NCBI RefSeq assembly: GCF_008642295.1
Contig: NZ_CP029190.1
Span: 6,431,501-6,495,500, forward strand
Direction: 5' to 3'
DNA from: Streptomyces venezuelae
GTDB taxonomy: Bacteria; Actinomycetota; Actinomycetes; Streptomycetales; Streptomycetaceae
DNA length: 64,000 nucleotides
A program made the translations under genes and the position numbers. The notes under the pieces are model-generated. The model did no database searches. It was given only the letters and a program-made list of their open reading frames with translations, and was not told the origin of the DNA. Below are positions 8,187 to 16,748 of the stretch, one piece after another; the first letter of the stretch is position 1; each line of letters opens with the position of its first letter.

Positions 8187-9593
8187 TCAGCGCGGGAGCT
8201 CGTACGGCAGCCGCGAGCGGACCGGGGTGGCGTCCAGCCGGGCGGTGATCACCAGGGTGCCCTCCTCTATGAGGTAGTCGAGGGGCAGGCCGAGGGCGCG
8301 CATGGCCGCCACCATGCCGGTGTTGGAGGCCTGGGTGACGGCGTACACGCTGTCGCAGCCGGCCTCCACGGCCATGGCGATCAGCCGGCGCAGCAGCTCG
8401 GAGCCGATGCCGCGGCGCTGCCACTCGTCCTCGATCAGCAGGGCCACCTCGGTCTCGTCCCCGTCCCACAGCAGGTGCCCGAGGGCGACCAGCTGGCCGG
8501 AGGCGGTGGTGGCGGCGAGGGTACGGCCGAACCGGGGGCTGAGCAGGTGCGTCAGGTAGCGGTCGGCGTCGGAGACCGGTCCGTGGTAGCGCAGGGACAG
8601 GGTGCGCGGGGAGCAGCGCTCGTGCATGGCGAGCGCGGCCCGGTGGTCGGCGGAGTCGGCGCGGCGCACGGTGATTTCGTTGCCCTCGGGCAGGGTCAGT
8701 ACGTCCTGGCTGCGCGGGACCCGCGGTCCGAGCCGGGCATCGAGCTCGACCAGGGCGCGGGCCCGGGCGAACTCGGTGGGGGTGAAGGGCAGATGGGGTC
8801 GTTCCACGGTGATGGCGCCGCCCGAGGGGTCGCGCAGCCGCATCACGGTGGCCTCCAGGACTCCCTCGACGGGGGCGTCGGCCGCTGCGTTCGGCCGGCC
8901 GGAGAGGGTGGTGGCGGGCAGCGAGTGAATGGTGCAGCGGCCGAGCAGCTGGCGCAGTGCGAGCGGGAGTTCGGCGGCGTCGAGGGCGGTCCGCGTGGCC
9001 AGGCCGAGGACCCGGGTGGGGGTGTCGACCAGGTCGTGGGCGTCGGCCCGCTCCATCCAGGTGTGGTGGCCGCCGGCTCCGGCGACGGCCCGTGTCACCT
9101 CGGCGGAGGGCAGCTCCTGCGGGGTGCGCAGCAGGAACTCGTCCACGGTGCCGCCCTCGGCGAGGGGGTGGGTCTGGAGGGTCAGGATGTCCACCCCGAG
9201 CGTGGCCAGTGCGGTGCACAGCGCCGCCAGGCTGCCCGGCTCGTCCCGCACGGTCGTCCGCATCCGCCAGAGGCTGGTGGATCCGGACGGGGCCGCGGGG
9301 ACGGCGGTATCGGAGGGGGCCGTCGGCTCCGGCGGCGGGGCATGGCTGTGGCGGCGGGCCCACCAGGTGTGGAAGGCGGCCGTGAGCAGGAGTGCGACGG
9401 CCGAGGCGATCAGCATGACGGGGCCGCGCGGGCCGCGGACGACGAGCTTGGCGATGGCATCGGCGACCGCGACCGCGCAGAACAGGGCGGCCAGTTCGAC
9501 GAGGTCGCGGCGCCAGTGGTGGCGGGCGGTGGTGTGGGTACTGCGGTGGGTACTGCGGCGGGCGGGCTTGGGGCGCTGGGTCGGCTGAGTCAT
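8187..9593 (-). CDS. Membrane-anchored ACT domain - GNAT acetyltransferase fusion
   Basis: 468-aa fusion protein. After a basic N-terminus there are two likely membrane segments (about residues 32-48 and 58-74). An ACT-like ligand domain begins near residue 106 (MRTTVRDEPGSLAALCTALATLG). A linker and middle region follow, then a C-terminal GNAT acetyltransferase domain (residues about 310-465) with the acetyl-CoA loop EDEWQRRGIGSELLRRL. The start at 9593 gives MTQPTQRP; an upstream in-frame start at 9629 is less likely. ACT domains usually bind amino acids, so this could be an amino-acid-gated acetyltransferase (inference). The substrate is unknown. Confidence 0.85.
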   Translation of the reverse strand: MTQPTQRPKPARRSTHRSTHTTARHHWRRDLVELAALFCAVAVADAIAKLVVRGPRGPVMLIASAVALLLTAAFHTWWARRHSHAPPPEPTAPSDTAVPAAPSGSTSLWRMRTTVRDEPGSLAALCTALATLGVDILTLQTHPLAEGGTVDEFLLRTPQELPSAEVTRAVAGAGGHHTWMERADAHDLVDTPTRVLGLATRTALDAAELPLALRQLLGRCTIHSLPATTLSGRPNAAADAPVEGVLEATVMRLRDPSGGAITVERPHLPFTPTEFARARALVELDARLGPRVPRSQDVLTLPEGNEITVRRADSADHRAALAMHERCSPRTLSLRYHGPVSDADRYLTHLLSPRFGRTLAATTASGQLVALGHLLWDGDETEVALLIEDEWQRRGIGSELLRRLIAMAVEAGCDSVYAVTQASNTGMVAAMRALGLPLDYLIEEGTLVITARLDATPVRSRLPYELPR

Positions 9594-9702
9594 GCACACC
9601 ACTGTGGCCAAGGGGTGTTGCGTGATCACGAACGATCTGTGACCGACTGGTTAAGGATCCATCTGGCCGATTTCGCCCGGTTTTCGTGGCGCTTTTCCTG
9701 GC

Positions 9703-11289
9703 TCAGTGGCTGCCCACCTGGCCGGGCGGGAGGGTCCGGGCGAAGAGTACGCCTTCTCCCTCGGCCCGCAACCGGACGGTGAGCTCCCCGCTGTCGGCGT
9801 CGATCTCCACCTCTCCGTAGTACGGGGGGTGCTCCGCCGGCGACAGGTTGGGCAGGGGCGCGGACCGGACGAACTCCTGGCGGGGGCCGAAGGTGGCGTC
9901 CAGCCGGCCGTGCGGGAACCCGCCGGCACCGACCGGCCCGGAGACGAACTCCCAGAACGGCGCGAAGTCGGTGAACGCGGCCCGCTCCGGCGCATAGTGG
10001 TTCGCGGCCGTGTAGTGGACATCGGCGGTCAGCCACAGGGTGCCGGTGATCCGGCGGTGCTTGATGAAGCGCAGCAGCTCGGCGATCTGGAGCTCCCGGC
10101 CGAGCGGGGCGCCTGGGTCGCCCTGGGCCACCGCCTCGAAGTCGGTGGCGCCGTCCGGTACCACGATGCCCAGGGGCATGTCGGAGGCGATCACCTTCCA
10201 GGTGGCGCGGGAACGGGCCAGCTCGCGCCGGAGCCAGGCCAACTGCTCGGCGCCGAGGATGCCGACCGGATCGACGGTCTGGCGCCCGGGGGAGTTGGCG
10301 TTGCGGTGCGTCCGCATGTCGAGGACGAAGACGTCGAGCAGCGGACCGTGGCGGACCACCCGGTACATCCGGCCCTCGGTCCGGCCGCCGCGCAGGTCGG
10401 TGACCGGGAAGTACTCGGAGAAGGCCTGGCCGGCCCGGGCCGCGAGGACGTCCACCTCCTTGACCGTGTACCGCGGGTCGTCGAGCAGCTGGCCCGGGTA
10501 CCAGTTGTTGCGGACCTCGTGGTCGTCCCACTGGGCGATCACCGGCACCTGGGCGTTGAAGGCGCGCAGGTTCCGGTCGAGCAGGTTGTAGCGGAAGTTC
10601 CCGCGGAACTCGGCGAGGGTCTCGGCGACCTTGGCCTTCTCCTCGGTGGTGATGTTCCGCCAGATGCTGCCGTCGCGCAGCGGGACGGTGGCCTGGATCG
10701 GGCCGTCGGCGTACACCGTGTCCCCGCTGAAGAGGAAGAAGTCCGGGTTGCGCCGGCGCATCTCGTCGAAGACCCGGAAGCCGCCGCGGTCCGGGTTGAT
10801 GCCCCAGCCCTGGCCGGCCAGGTCGCCGGACCAGAGGAAGCGGACCCCGGAGCGGCGGGTGACCGGGGTGGTGCGGAAGGTGCCGTATACGGGTTCGCCG
10901 GTGCGGCGCGGGTCCTCGGGGTCGGAGAGCAGCACCCGGTAGTGGATCTGCTGGCCGGGCGGCAGGCCGTGCAGGGTGGCGGTGCCGGTGAAGTCGGTGG
11001 CCGGCCCGAGGTAGGGGCCCGGGTGCCGGCGTACCGCGTACCGGAAGGACTCGCTGGGGGAGGTCTCCACCGACATCCGGGCGGGCCGGTCGGAGCGGGT
11101 CCAGACGCAGGCCGAGAAGGGGGTGATCTCGCCGGACTGGACGCCCCAGGGAGCGCTCGGGCGGCCCGAGCGGGCGAAGGAGGGGGCGGTGGGGCCGGTG
11201 GCGGCCAGTGCGGCGGGCGCGCTGGGCAGGGCGAGGACGGCGGACGCGGCGAGGGAGCCGCGGAACAGGGACCGGCGGGTGTGCGGCAT
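9703..11289 (-). CDS. phoD: Secreted alkaline phosphatase/phosphodiesterase PhoD
   Basis: 528-aa PhoD-family metallophosphoesterase, exported by the Tat system. The twin-arginine signal HTRRSLFRGSLAAS is followed by a hydrophobic stretch and an AxA-like cleavage site near residue 29. A short N-terminal domain leads to the catalytic PhoD domain, with SGDLAGQGWG, FSGDTVYADGP, QWDDHEVRNNW and LTADVHYTAA supplying metal ligands. It releases phosphate from phosphodiesters and monoesters outside the cell. A PHO-box-like repeat lies about 70 bp upstream, which fits control by phosphate starvation through PhoP (see 11356-11373). Confidence 0.93.
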   Translation of the reverse strand: MPHTRRSLFRGSLAASAVLALPSAPAALAATGPTAPSFARSGRPSAPWGVQSGEITPFSACVWTRSDRPARMSVETSPSESFRYAVRRHPGPYLGPATDFTGTATLHGLPPGQQIHYRVLLSDPEDPRRTGEPVYGTFRTTPVTRRSGVRFLWSGDLAGQGWGINPDRGGFRVFDEMRRRNPDFFLFSGDTVYADGPIQATVPLRDGSIWRNITTEEKAKVAETLAEFRGNFRYNLLDRNLRAFNAQVPVIAQWDDHEVRNNWYPGQLLDDPRYTVKEVDVLAARAGQAFSEYFPVTDLRGGRTEGRMYRVVRHGPLLDVFVLDMRTHRNANSPGRQTVDPVGILGAEQLAWLRRELARSRATWKVIASDMPLGIVVPDGATDFEAVAQGDPGAPLGRELQIAELLRFIKHRRITGTLWLTADVHYTAANHYAPERAAFTDFAPFWEFVSGPVGAGGFPHGRLDATFGPRQEFVRSAPLPNLSPAEHPPYYGEVEIDADSGELTVRLRAEGEGVLFARTLPPGQVGSH

Positions 11290-11355
11290 CGTTGCGCCTC
11301 CAGTGACGGGTCGGGCCAGTGTGCCGCCGGCACCCCGGCCCGACCGCGTCGCCGA

Positions 11356-11373
11356 CGCGAACCGCCGGTGAAC
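11356..11373 (-). promoter_or_regulatory. PHO-box-like direct repeat upstream of phoD
   Basis: On the minus strand GTTCACC (11373-11367) is followed exactly 11 nt later by GTTCGCG (11362-11356), matching the 11-bp periodicity of Streptomyces PhoP boxes (GTTCACC units). The first unit is a perfect core; the second matches only at GTTC. The position about 70 bp before the phoD start is suitable for activation. Confidence 0.55.
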
Positions 11374-11386
11374 AGCCCTCAGACAT

Positions 11387-12304
11387 TCACCTCGCGGCGC
11401 CGGAGCCGACGCCGGCGTCGGCTCCGGCTTCGGCGGTGGGGTTGGGCCTGGCTTCGGCGGTGCGGGGCTGTGGGGTGCGGGCGGTGTCGAGGATGACCCG
11501 GGCGACGAGCGCCGGGTCGTCGTTCATCGGGACGTGCCCGCAGCCGGGCAGCCGGACCAGCCGGGCGTCCGGGACGGTCTGCTTCGCGCGGAGGCCCTGG
11601 CGGGGCAGCAGCAGCCGGTCCCGGGAGCCCCAGGCGATGGTCACCGGCAGACCCGGCACGTCCTCGGTGAAACGGACCGAGCCGCCGGCGGCCAGGGTCT
11701 GGCGGAAGCCGGTGGCACCGCGCAGGGCGAGGGTCTCCGCGACCACGGCCCCCGGGGCGCGCCGGCCGGGCCGGGCGTAGATGGTGCCGGTGAGAGCCGT
11801 CCGGCCGGCCGCACTGCGGGCCAGGCGCTCGATCGCGGGCAGCGGCAGGGCCTTCGAGCCCGCCCGCATGGCGAGCAGGGCCGCGAAGGCGTACCGCCGC
11901 TCGGGTTCGGACCAGAATCCCGCGGGGGAGAGCGCGGTCACCGAGCGGACCAGCCCGGCGCGGCCCATCGCGAGGGCGAGCAGCCCGCCGAGCGAGTTTC
12001 CGGCGACGTGCGGGCGTTCCACGCCGAGGGCCGTACAGAGCGCGGCGAGGGCGGGGACGACGGTGGCCAGGTCGTACGGGACGCCGTCCGGGAGCGGCTC
12101 CGAGGCGCCGAACCCGGGCAGGTCCACGGCGATCACCTCGTGCTCCGCGGCAAGGATTCCGGTCACCGGTTCCCAGGCCTGGAGGTGGTGGCCGATGCCG
12201 TGGAGCAGCAGGAGGGGTTCGCCGGCGCCCTTGCGCTCGTAGGCCACCGTGGCGGCGCGCGGCCCGAGCGGGGAATCGATGGTGAAGGACACCGTGGCGG
12301 TCAT
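11387..12304 (-). CDS. Alpha/beta hydrolase
   Basis: 305-aa alpha/beta-hydrolase-fold protein. The oxyanion region is LLLLHGIGHHLQAW, the nucleophile elbow is VAGNSLGG (Ser as nucleophile), and the late motif LPGCGHVPMNDDP carries the catalytic His. The start is ATG 12304, preceded by GAGGAGC at good spacing; the longer frame upstream is not family-like. The C-terminal tail of about 30 residues is Ala/Gly-rich and probably disordered. It may be an esterase, lipase or C-C hydrolase; the context does not decide. Confidence 0.9.
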   Translation of the reverse strand: MTATVSFTIDSPLGPRAATVAYERKGAGEPLLLLHGIGHHLQAWEPVTGILAAEHEVIAVDLPGFGASEPLPDGVPYDLATVVPALAALCTALGVERPHVAGNSLGGLLALAMGRAGLVRSVTALSPAGFWSEPERRYAFAALLAMRAGSKALPLPAIERLARSAAGRTALTGTIYARPGRRAPGAVVAETLALRGATGFRQTLAAGGSVRFTEDVPGLPVTIAWGSRDRLLLPRQGLRAKQTVPDARLVRLPGCGHVPMNDDPALVARVILDTARTPQPRTAEARPNPTAEAGADAGVGSGAAR

Positions 12305-12504
12305 GCTGCTCCTCTGCTCCGGGCGGCGGGCGCGGCCTTGCTCTCCGTCGGTCATGACTACCGCACGGAACGCCACCTTGGCTACTGCCCGGTAGCCCCG
12401 GAGCGGGCCCCTGCGCAAGGCCCCGGCAGGCCTCCGGCCGATCCGCGAACATCCCGTGAACGGCTTGATACGTATGCCCGATCTGCCCGGCAAAGGGATG
12501 AGGA

Positions 12505-12518
12505 TTGGTCTTGACCAA
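12505..12518. promoter_or_regulatory. DasR/HutC-type palindromic operator overlapping a -35
   Basis: Perfect inverted repeat TTGGTC-TT-GACCAA. It resembles the dre site of the Streptomyces GntR regulator DasR (core TGGTCTAGACCA), and its right half overlaps the TTGACC -35 element of the promoter for the downstream GntR gene. This would be an ideal position for repression, most simply autoregulation (inference). Confidence 0.6.
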
Positions 12519-12539
12519 GGGGGTGCGCCGTCCTATGGT
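12511..12539 (+). promoter_or_regulatory. Promoter of the GntR gene
   Basis: TTGACC at 12511-12516, a 17-bp spacer, and TATGGT at 12534-12539 form a good vegetative-type promoter about 90 bp before the GTG at 12632. The 12305-12631 intergenic region otherwise holds the divergent hydrolase leader and an AT-rich stretch near 12560-12575. Confidence 0.6.
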
Positions 12540-12631
12540 CGCAGGGATAGTGCAGGAACCTTTAATAAACAAGGGCGCAAAACCAAGGCGCGAACTGCCG
12601 CTGGAACACGGCGATCGCAGGAGGAGTCAGG

Positions 12632-13393
12632 GTGGGGACCACGCAGCTCGAAACGGTGCCGGAGCCGAAGTACTGGCACCTCAAGACCGTGCTCAGCGAG
12701 GCGCTCGATCAGGACTTCGCGGTGGGCGAGGTACTGCCCAACGAGCGCGAGCTCGCGGCCCGCTTCGGCGTCGCGCGCGCCACCCTCCGGCAGGCCCTGG
12801 AGCAGCTGGAACTCGAAGGCCGGCTGCAGCGCCGCCGTGGTGTCGGCACCACCGTCGCCCCGCCGCGGGTCGGTGTCGCAGTCGGCAGCCCCCGGCACGG
12901 CTGGCCCGGCGACAGCGGCGACGGCTGGCAGCCCGTCGACGCCACCGAGTCCCTGCCGACCGCCGCGGTGGCCAAGCTGCTGGGCGGCCCGGCCGACCAG
13001 CCGGTGCACACCGTGCGGCGCACCCGGGTGACCCAGGGTCAGGTCGTCGCCGCCGAACTGCTCCACGTCCCGGCCTCCTCGGTGCCCGGGCTCTCCGCCA
13101 TCGACGCCCCCTCCGGCCCGGCCCGCGCCCGCGCGGTCCTGCGCGAGCTGCAGCGTCTGGTGCTGGACGGCCAGGACCGGGCGGTGGAGCTGGGCTCCGC
13201 CCGCGCCGACGACGCCAAGGAACTCGACCGGCTGCCGGGCGCCCCGGTCCTGCTGGTCACCACCCGCTACATGACCGCCGCCGGGACCGCCGCGGTCTCG
13301 GTGGCCACGTACCGAGCGGACACCTGCCGGCTGACCTTCGGCGACTCCGGCGACGTCGAAATAGCGCACCAGCCGGACCGCGTCGCCTCCTGA
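12632..13393 (+). CDS. GntR family (HutC/UTRA) transcriptional regulator
   Basis: 253-aa regulator. The N-terminal GntR winged helix spans about residues 13-75 (LPNERELAARFGVARATLRQAL, then EGRLQRRRGVGTTV). A C-terminal UTRA-type ligand domain starts near residue 100. The start is GTG 12632 with a strong GGAGGAG ribosome-binding site. The DasR-type palindrome at its own promoter suggests a HutC/DasR-like operator preference and autoregulation. UTRA ligands are often amino sugars, sugar phosphates or related metabolites; which one applies here is not visible. It converges with the ROK gene across a terminator hairpin. Confidence 0.9.
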   Translation: MGTTQLETVPEPKYWHLKTVLSEALDQDFAVGEVLPNERELAARFGVARATLRQALEQLELEGRLQRRRGVGTTVAPPRVGVAVGSPRHGWPGDSGDGWQPVDATESLPTAAVAKLLGGPADQPVHTVRRTRVTQGQVVAAELLHVPASSVPGLSAIDAPSGPARARAVLRELQRLVLDGQDRAVELGSARADDAKELDRLPGAPVLLVTTRYMTAAGTAAVSVATYRADTCRLTFGDSGDVEIAHQPDRVAS

Positions 13394-13412
13394 GACCGCA
13401 ACGCCTCCCGAG

Positions 13413-13457
13413 TCCCGCTCCCTCCCCGGCGCCTGTTTCCGGCGGCCGGGAGCGGGA
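13413..13457. terminator. Bidirectional terminator between gntR and ROK genes
   Basis: Perfect 10-bp arms TCCCGCTCCC (13413-13422) and GGGAGCGGGA (13448-13457) enclose a further GC-rich hairpin. It sits between two convergent genes (stops at 13393 and 13527). Confidence 0.65.
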
Positions 13458-13526
13458 GGCCGGGGGAGCCGAGCCATCGGCCGTCGCCGACCCGCTGCCG
13501 GCCTGCTGACCCGCTGCCGCAGCGGT

Positions 13527-14681
13527 TCAGCGGCGGGCCGTGACCGTCTTCTCGATGGCGAACAGTTCTTCCTCCGCCTGGTCCAGCGCCAGCCGGAGCG
13601 CCCCGGTGGCCACCGCCGCCTCGCCCAACAGCGACAGCGCCACCCGCGGCGGGCGCAGGCAGTACCGCTCCAGCTCCCGCCGCAGCGGGTCCAGTACGTC
13701 GTCCAGGCCGGCCGCCCAGCCGCCGACCACGACCAGCTCCGGGTCCATGGCCAGCACCAGCGCGGCCACATCGTGCACCAGCCGCTGGACGAACCGGTTC
13801 AGCGCGGCCACCGCCCGCTCGTCACCCCGGCGCGCCATGGCGAAGACCTCGGCCACCGCCTGCTCGTCCAGCGGATGCAGCGGTTCATCGGTCGTCGACA
13901 GCAGCTTCTCCGGGGTGACCTCGCGGCCCAGCAGATGCAGCGCGCCGATCTCGCCCGCCGCCCCGCCGAAGCCCCGGTGCAGCCGGCCGCCGATCAGCGA
14001 CCCGGCGCCCGGGCTGAGCCCGGCCATGACGAACACCATGTCGTCCGTGTCCCGCGCGGAGCCCTTCCAGTGCTCACCGACCGCCGCCGCATTCGCGTCG
14101 TTCTCCACCTGCACCGGGCACCGGAACGACCGCTGCAGCCGTTCGCCGAGCGGCAGCCCGGTCCAGCCCGGCAGGGCCGTACCCAGCCGGACCGTGCCGT
14201 CCGCCTGTACGATCCCCGGGCTGGCCACGCCGACCGCCCGCAGCGAGTCCCGCGGCACACCGGCCCGCCGCAGCAGGTCGGCCACCATGGACCGGACCTT
14301 CTCCAGCCGCTCGTCGGCGGACGCCGTCTCGGCGACCTCCTTGGTGCCGGCGCCGATCACCCGTCCGTCGAGACCCGACAGCAGGGCCGCGACCCGGTGC
14401 GAACCGATCTCGATGCCCAGCAGATGACCCGCCTCGGCCCGGAACCGGAACCGTCTGGCCGGCCGGCCCTGCCGGCGCGCGCCCTCCTCTGCGGAGGCCT
14501 CGACCACCAGTCCGGTGCCCATCAGCCCCTCGACGACCCCCTCCACCGTCGGCCGGGACAGCCCGGTCACCCGGGTGAGGTCGGTGAGGGTCGGCGCTTC
14601 GGCCGCGCGCAGTGCGCGCAGCACCACGGCGGAATTGATCCGCCGGAGCAGAGAGGGATCCCCGCCGGTCAGCTGCCCCAA
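13527..14681 (-). CDS. ROK family transcriptional regulator
   Basis: 384-aa protein with an N-terminal MarR-like winged helix (LLRRINSAVVLRALRAAEAP, then TGLSRPTVEGVVEGLM) and a C-terminal ROK sugar-kinase fold (GIEIGSHRVAALL, then VENDANAAAVGE and GGAAGEIGALHLLGREV). The Cys-rich zinc motif found in many ROK proteins (CxCGxxGCxE) is absent; the position reads GREVTPEKLL. It is therefore probably a sugar-responsive repressor rather than a zinc-dependent kinase. It lies head to head, in transcriptional terms, with the convergent GntR gene. Confidence 0.9.
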   Translation of the reverse strand: MGQLTGGDPSLLRRINSAVVLRALRAAEAPTLTDLTRVTGLSRPTVEGVVEGLMGTGLVVEASAEEGARRQGRPARRFRFRAEAGHLLGIEIGSHRVAALLSGLDGRVIGAGTKEVAETASADERLEKVRSMVADLLRRAGVPRDSLRAVGVASPGIVQADGTVRLGTALPGWTGLPLGERLQRSFRCPVQVENDANAAAVGEHWKGSARDTDDMVFVMAGLSPGAGSLIGGRLHRGFGGAAGEIGALHLLGREVTPEKLLSTTDEPLHPLDEQAVAEVFAMARRGDERAVAALNRFVQRLVHDVAALVLAMDPELVVVGGWAAGLDDVLDPLRRELERYCLRPPRVALSLLGEAAVATGALRLALDQAEEELFAIEKTVTARR

Positions 14682-14791
14682 CGTGTGTCCTCCCAGCGTG
14701 CGAGCCTGTCAGCCGGATCGTACTGCCCACCCCGGACCACGGCGAGAAGCAGCCCCCTCATCCGGCCGCCCGGGTCCCTCGCCCCCTCCGG

Positions 14792-15442
14792 TCAGGCGGG
14801 GGCCACGAACCCGGACTCGTACGCCGCGATCACCGCCTGGGTCCGGTCCCGCGCGCCCAGCTTCGCCAGCACCGCACTCACATGGGACTTCACGGTCTCC
14901 GTCCCCACGAACATCTCGCCCGCGATCTCCGCATTGGTGAGCCCCCGCGCCATCAGCCGCAGCACCGCCTCCTCCCGCTCGGTCAGCGCGGCCCGCTCCA
15001 GCGCCGCCCGCGCCTTGCTGTTCCCGTACTCGCCGGCCAGCGCCCGCACCGCCGCCGGGAACAGCAGGCTCTCGCCTTCCGCCACCAGCCGCACCGCGTG
15101 CACGATCTCCGCCGGCCGGGCCCGCTTCAACAGGAACCCGTCCGCCCCGGCCCGCAGCGCCCGGTAGACGTACTCGTCGTTCTCGAAGGTCGTGACCACC
15201 AGGATCTTCGGCGGGTCGTCGACGGTCTTCAGCACCGCCTTCGTCGCCTCGATCCCGTCCAGCAGCGGCATCCGGACATCCATGGCCACCACATCCGGCC
15301 GCAACCGCCGGACCAGGGGAATCACGGCAGCCCCGTCGGCGGCCTCGCCCACCACCTCGATATCGGGCTGGGCATCGAGTACGGCGCGCAGACCCGCACG
15401 GACCAGGGGTTCATCGTCAACGAGCAATACGGTAACCGGCAT
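14792..15442 (-). CDS. NarL/FixJ-type response regulator
   Basis: 216-aa response regulator. The receiver domain has the acidic pair VDDE near residue 10, phospho-acceptor Asp55 in AMDVRMP, and the conserved Lys in FLLKRARP. A C-terminal LuxR-type HTH follows (LTEREEAVLRLMARGLTNAE, then ETVKSHVSAVLAKLGA). The ATG at 15442 starts the receiver cleanly, only 4 nt after the kinase stop, so both are co-translated. A small GC hairpin (14781-14803) overlaps the stop codon. Confidence 0.93.
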   Translation of the reverse strand: MPVTVLLVDDEPLVRAGLRAVLDAQPDIEVVGEAADGAAVIPLVRRLRPDVVAMDVRMPLLDGIEATKAVLKTVDDPPKILVVTTFENDEYVYRALRAGADGFLLKRARPAEIVHAVRLVAEGESLLFPAAVRALAGEYGNSKARAALERAALTEREEAVLRLMARGLTNAEIAGEMFVGTETVKSHVSAVLAKLGARDRTQAVIAAYESGFVAPA

Positions 15443-15446
15443 CCGG

Positions 15447-16640
15447 TCAGCGTATGGGCTCCAGCGGAAGCCGCACGCACACTCTCCAACTGCCCGCGGA
15501 CGCACCCGACTCCGCCGCACCGCCCAGCAGCGCAGCCCGCTCCCGGATTCCCCGTAGACCGCTGCCGCTCCCGCTCCCGCTGTCGCCCGGACCGCCCGCC
15601 TCCCGGCCGGCGGGAAGCGGGTTCACCACCTCCAACTCCAGCTGCTCTGCCGTCATCTCCACCCGCACCCGGACCGGGACCGGCCCCGAATGCCGCAACA
15701 CGTTCGTGAGCGCCTCCTGCAGAATCCGGTACGCCTCCCGGGTGACCGGCCCCGGCAGTGTCTCCAGCGGCCCGGACAGCCGGGCGTCCACCATGGCCCC
15801 CGAGGCCCGGGTCGAGTCCAGGAGCCGGTCCGCGTCCGCGAGGGTCGGCCGTTGCGAGGGGCGCGGCCCGGACTCCCGGAGCACGGCCAGCACCCGCTCC
15901 AGATCCTCCAGGGCCGCCCGGCCGGTCTCCTCGATCGCGGTCAGTGCCCGCTCGGTGAACGCGGGATCCCCGGCCGCCCGCGCCGCCCCGGCCTGCACCA
16001 CCGCAACCGTCAGCGCATGCCCGATCGTGTCGTGCAGCTCCCGCGCGATCCGGGTCCGCTCCAACAGCTGCTCCGTACGCAGTTCCAGGGCCGTCATCCG
16101 CTCGGCGGCCGAGGGCCCCAGCAGCCGGCCGGCCGTGGCGGTGATCAGCCGGCCCAGCAGATGCACGGTCAACAGCAGCAGGAGCAGCGGCACCGGCACC
16201 AGGACCGCGGCCAGCCAGCGTGGCGGGACCACCGGCAGCGACACGTCCCCCCGGATCGGGTACCCGAAGGCGGTGGTGAGCAGCTCGACCGTGAAGATGG
16301 GCAGCCAGACGGTCGGGAAGAGGGTGGCGAAGGCCAGCACCAGCCGTATCTCCAGCCACAGCACGGTCCGCCAGCGGTCTCCCCAGCGCTGGGAAGCCTT
16401 GGTGGATATGGCGCTGTCCTCGGAATCCCGGTCCTGCGGGGTGAGAAGGAACTGGGCCTGCAGCCCCTCTGCCATCCGCACCCAGGGGATCAGGCCAAAG
16501 GGCGCGATGATCAGAGCCGGCGCCCACATGGCCTCCGGCTCTATGAAGACCCAGATCGCCACCAGCAGCACGGGCACGCACAGGTGCAACCAGCGCGAGT
16601 ACGTGACCGGTTGGAGCGGGGCTCTGAGGATTTGGTACAT
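15447..16640 (-). CDS. NarL-type sensor histidine kinase
   Basis: 397-aa membrane kinase of the HisKA_3/HPK7 group. Hydrophobic segments at about residues 18-34, 39-53, 95-122 and 142-163 form the membrane sensor, with little extracellular sequence. The phospho-acceptor is His203 in RIARELHDTIGHAL; the ATP-binding domain has the N-box EALTNVLRHSG and the G-box GSGLRGIRERAALLGG. It forms an operon with the response regulator and is divergent from an ABC exporter, a layout common for systems that sense and respond to membrane-active compounds (inference). Confidence 0.93.
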   Translation of the reverse strand: MYQILRAPLQPVTYSRWLHLCVPVLLVAIWVFIEPEAMWAPALIIAPFGLIPWVRMAEGLQAQFLLTPQDRDSEDSAISTKASQRWGDRWRTVLWLEIRLVLAFATLFPTVWLPIFTVELLTTAFGYPIRGDVSLPVVPPRWLAAVLVPVPLLLLLLTVHLLGRLITATAGRLLGPSAAERMTALELRTEQLLERTRIARELHDTIGHALTVAVVQAGAARAAGDPAFTERALTAIEETGRAALEDLERVLAVLRESGPRPSQRPTLADADRLLDSTRASGAMVDARLSGPLETLPGPVTREAYRILQEALTNVLRHSGPVPVRVRVEMTAEQLELEVVNPLPAGREAGGPGDSGSGSGSGLRGIRERAALLGGAAESGASAGSWRVCVRLPLEPIR

Positions 16641-16671
16641 GGCGACATGGTGGCAGCCCGGCGATCACGGC

Positions 16672-16717
16672 TTCCTCCCCCGTGCGGGGGAGACGATCCC
16701 CCCGCACGGGGGAGGAA
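16672..16717. repeat. Perfect 19-bp inverted repeat centred between divergent genes
   Basis: Arms at 16672-16690 (TTCCTCCCCCGTGCGGGGG) and 16699-16717 are perfect reverse complements around an 8-nt loop. Exactly 31 bp separate each end from the start codon on that side (16640 minus, 16749 plus). It may be a dispersed REP-like palindrome, a transcript hairpin in both leaders, or an operator. Confidence 0.85.
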
Positions 16718-16748
16718 CGGGGGTGGGGCGGGCGGCGAGTCTTGAGCC

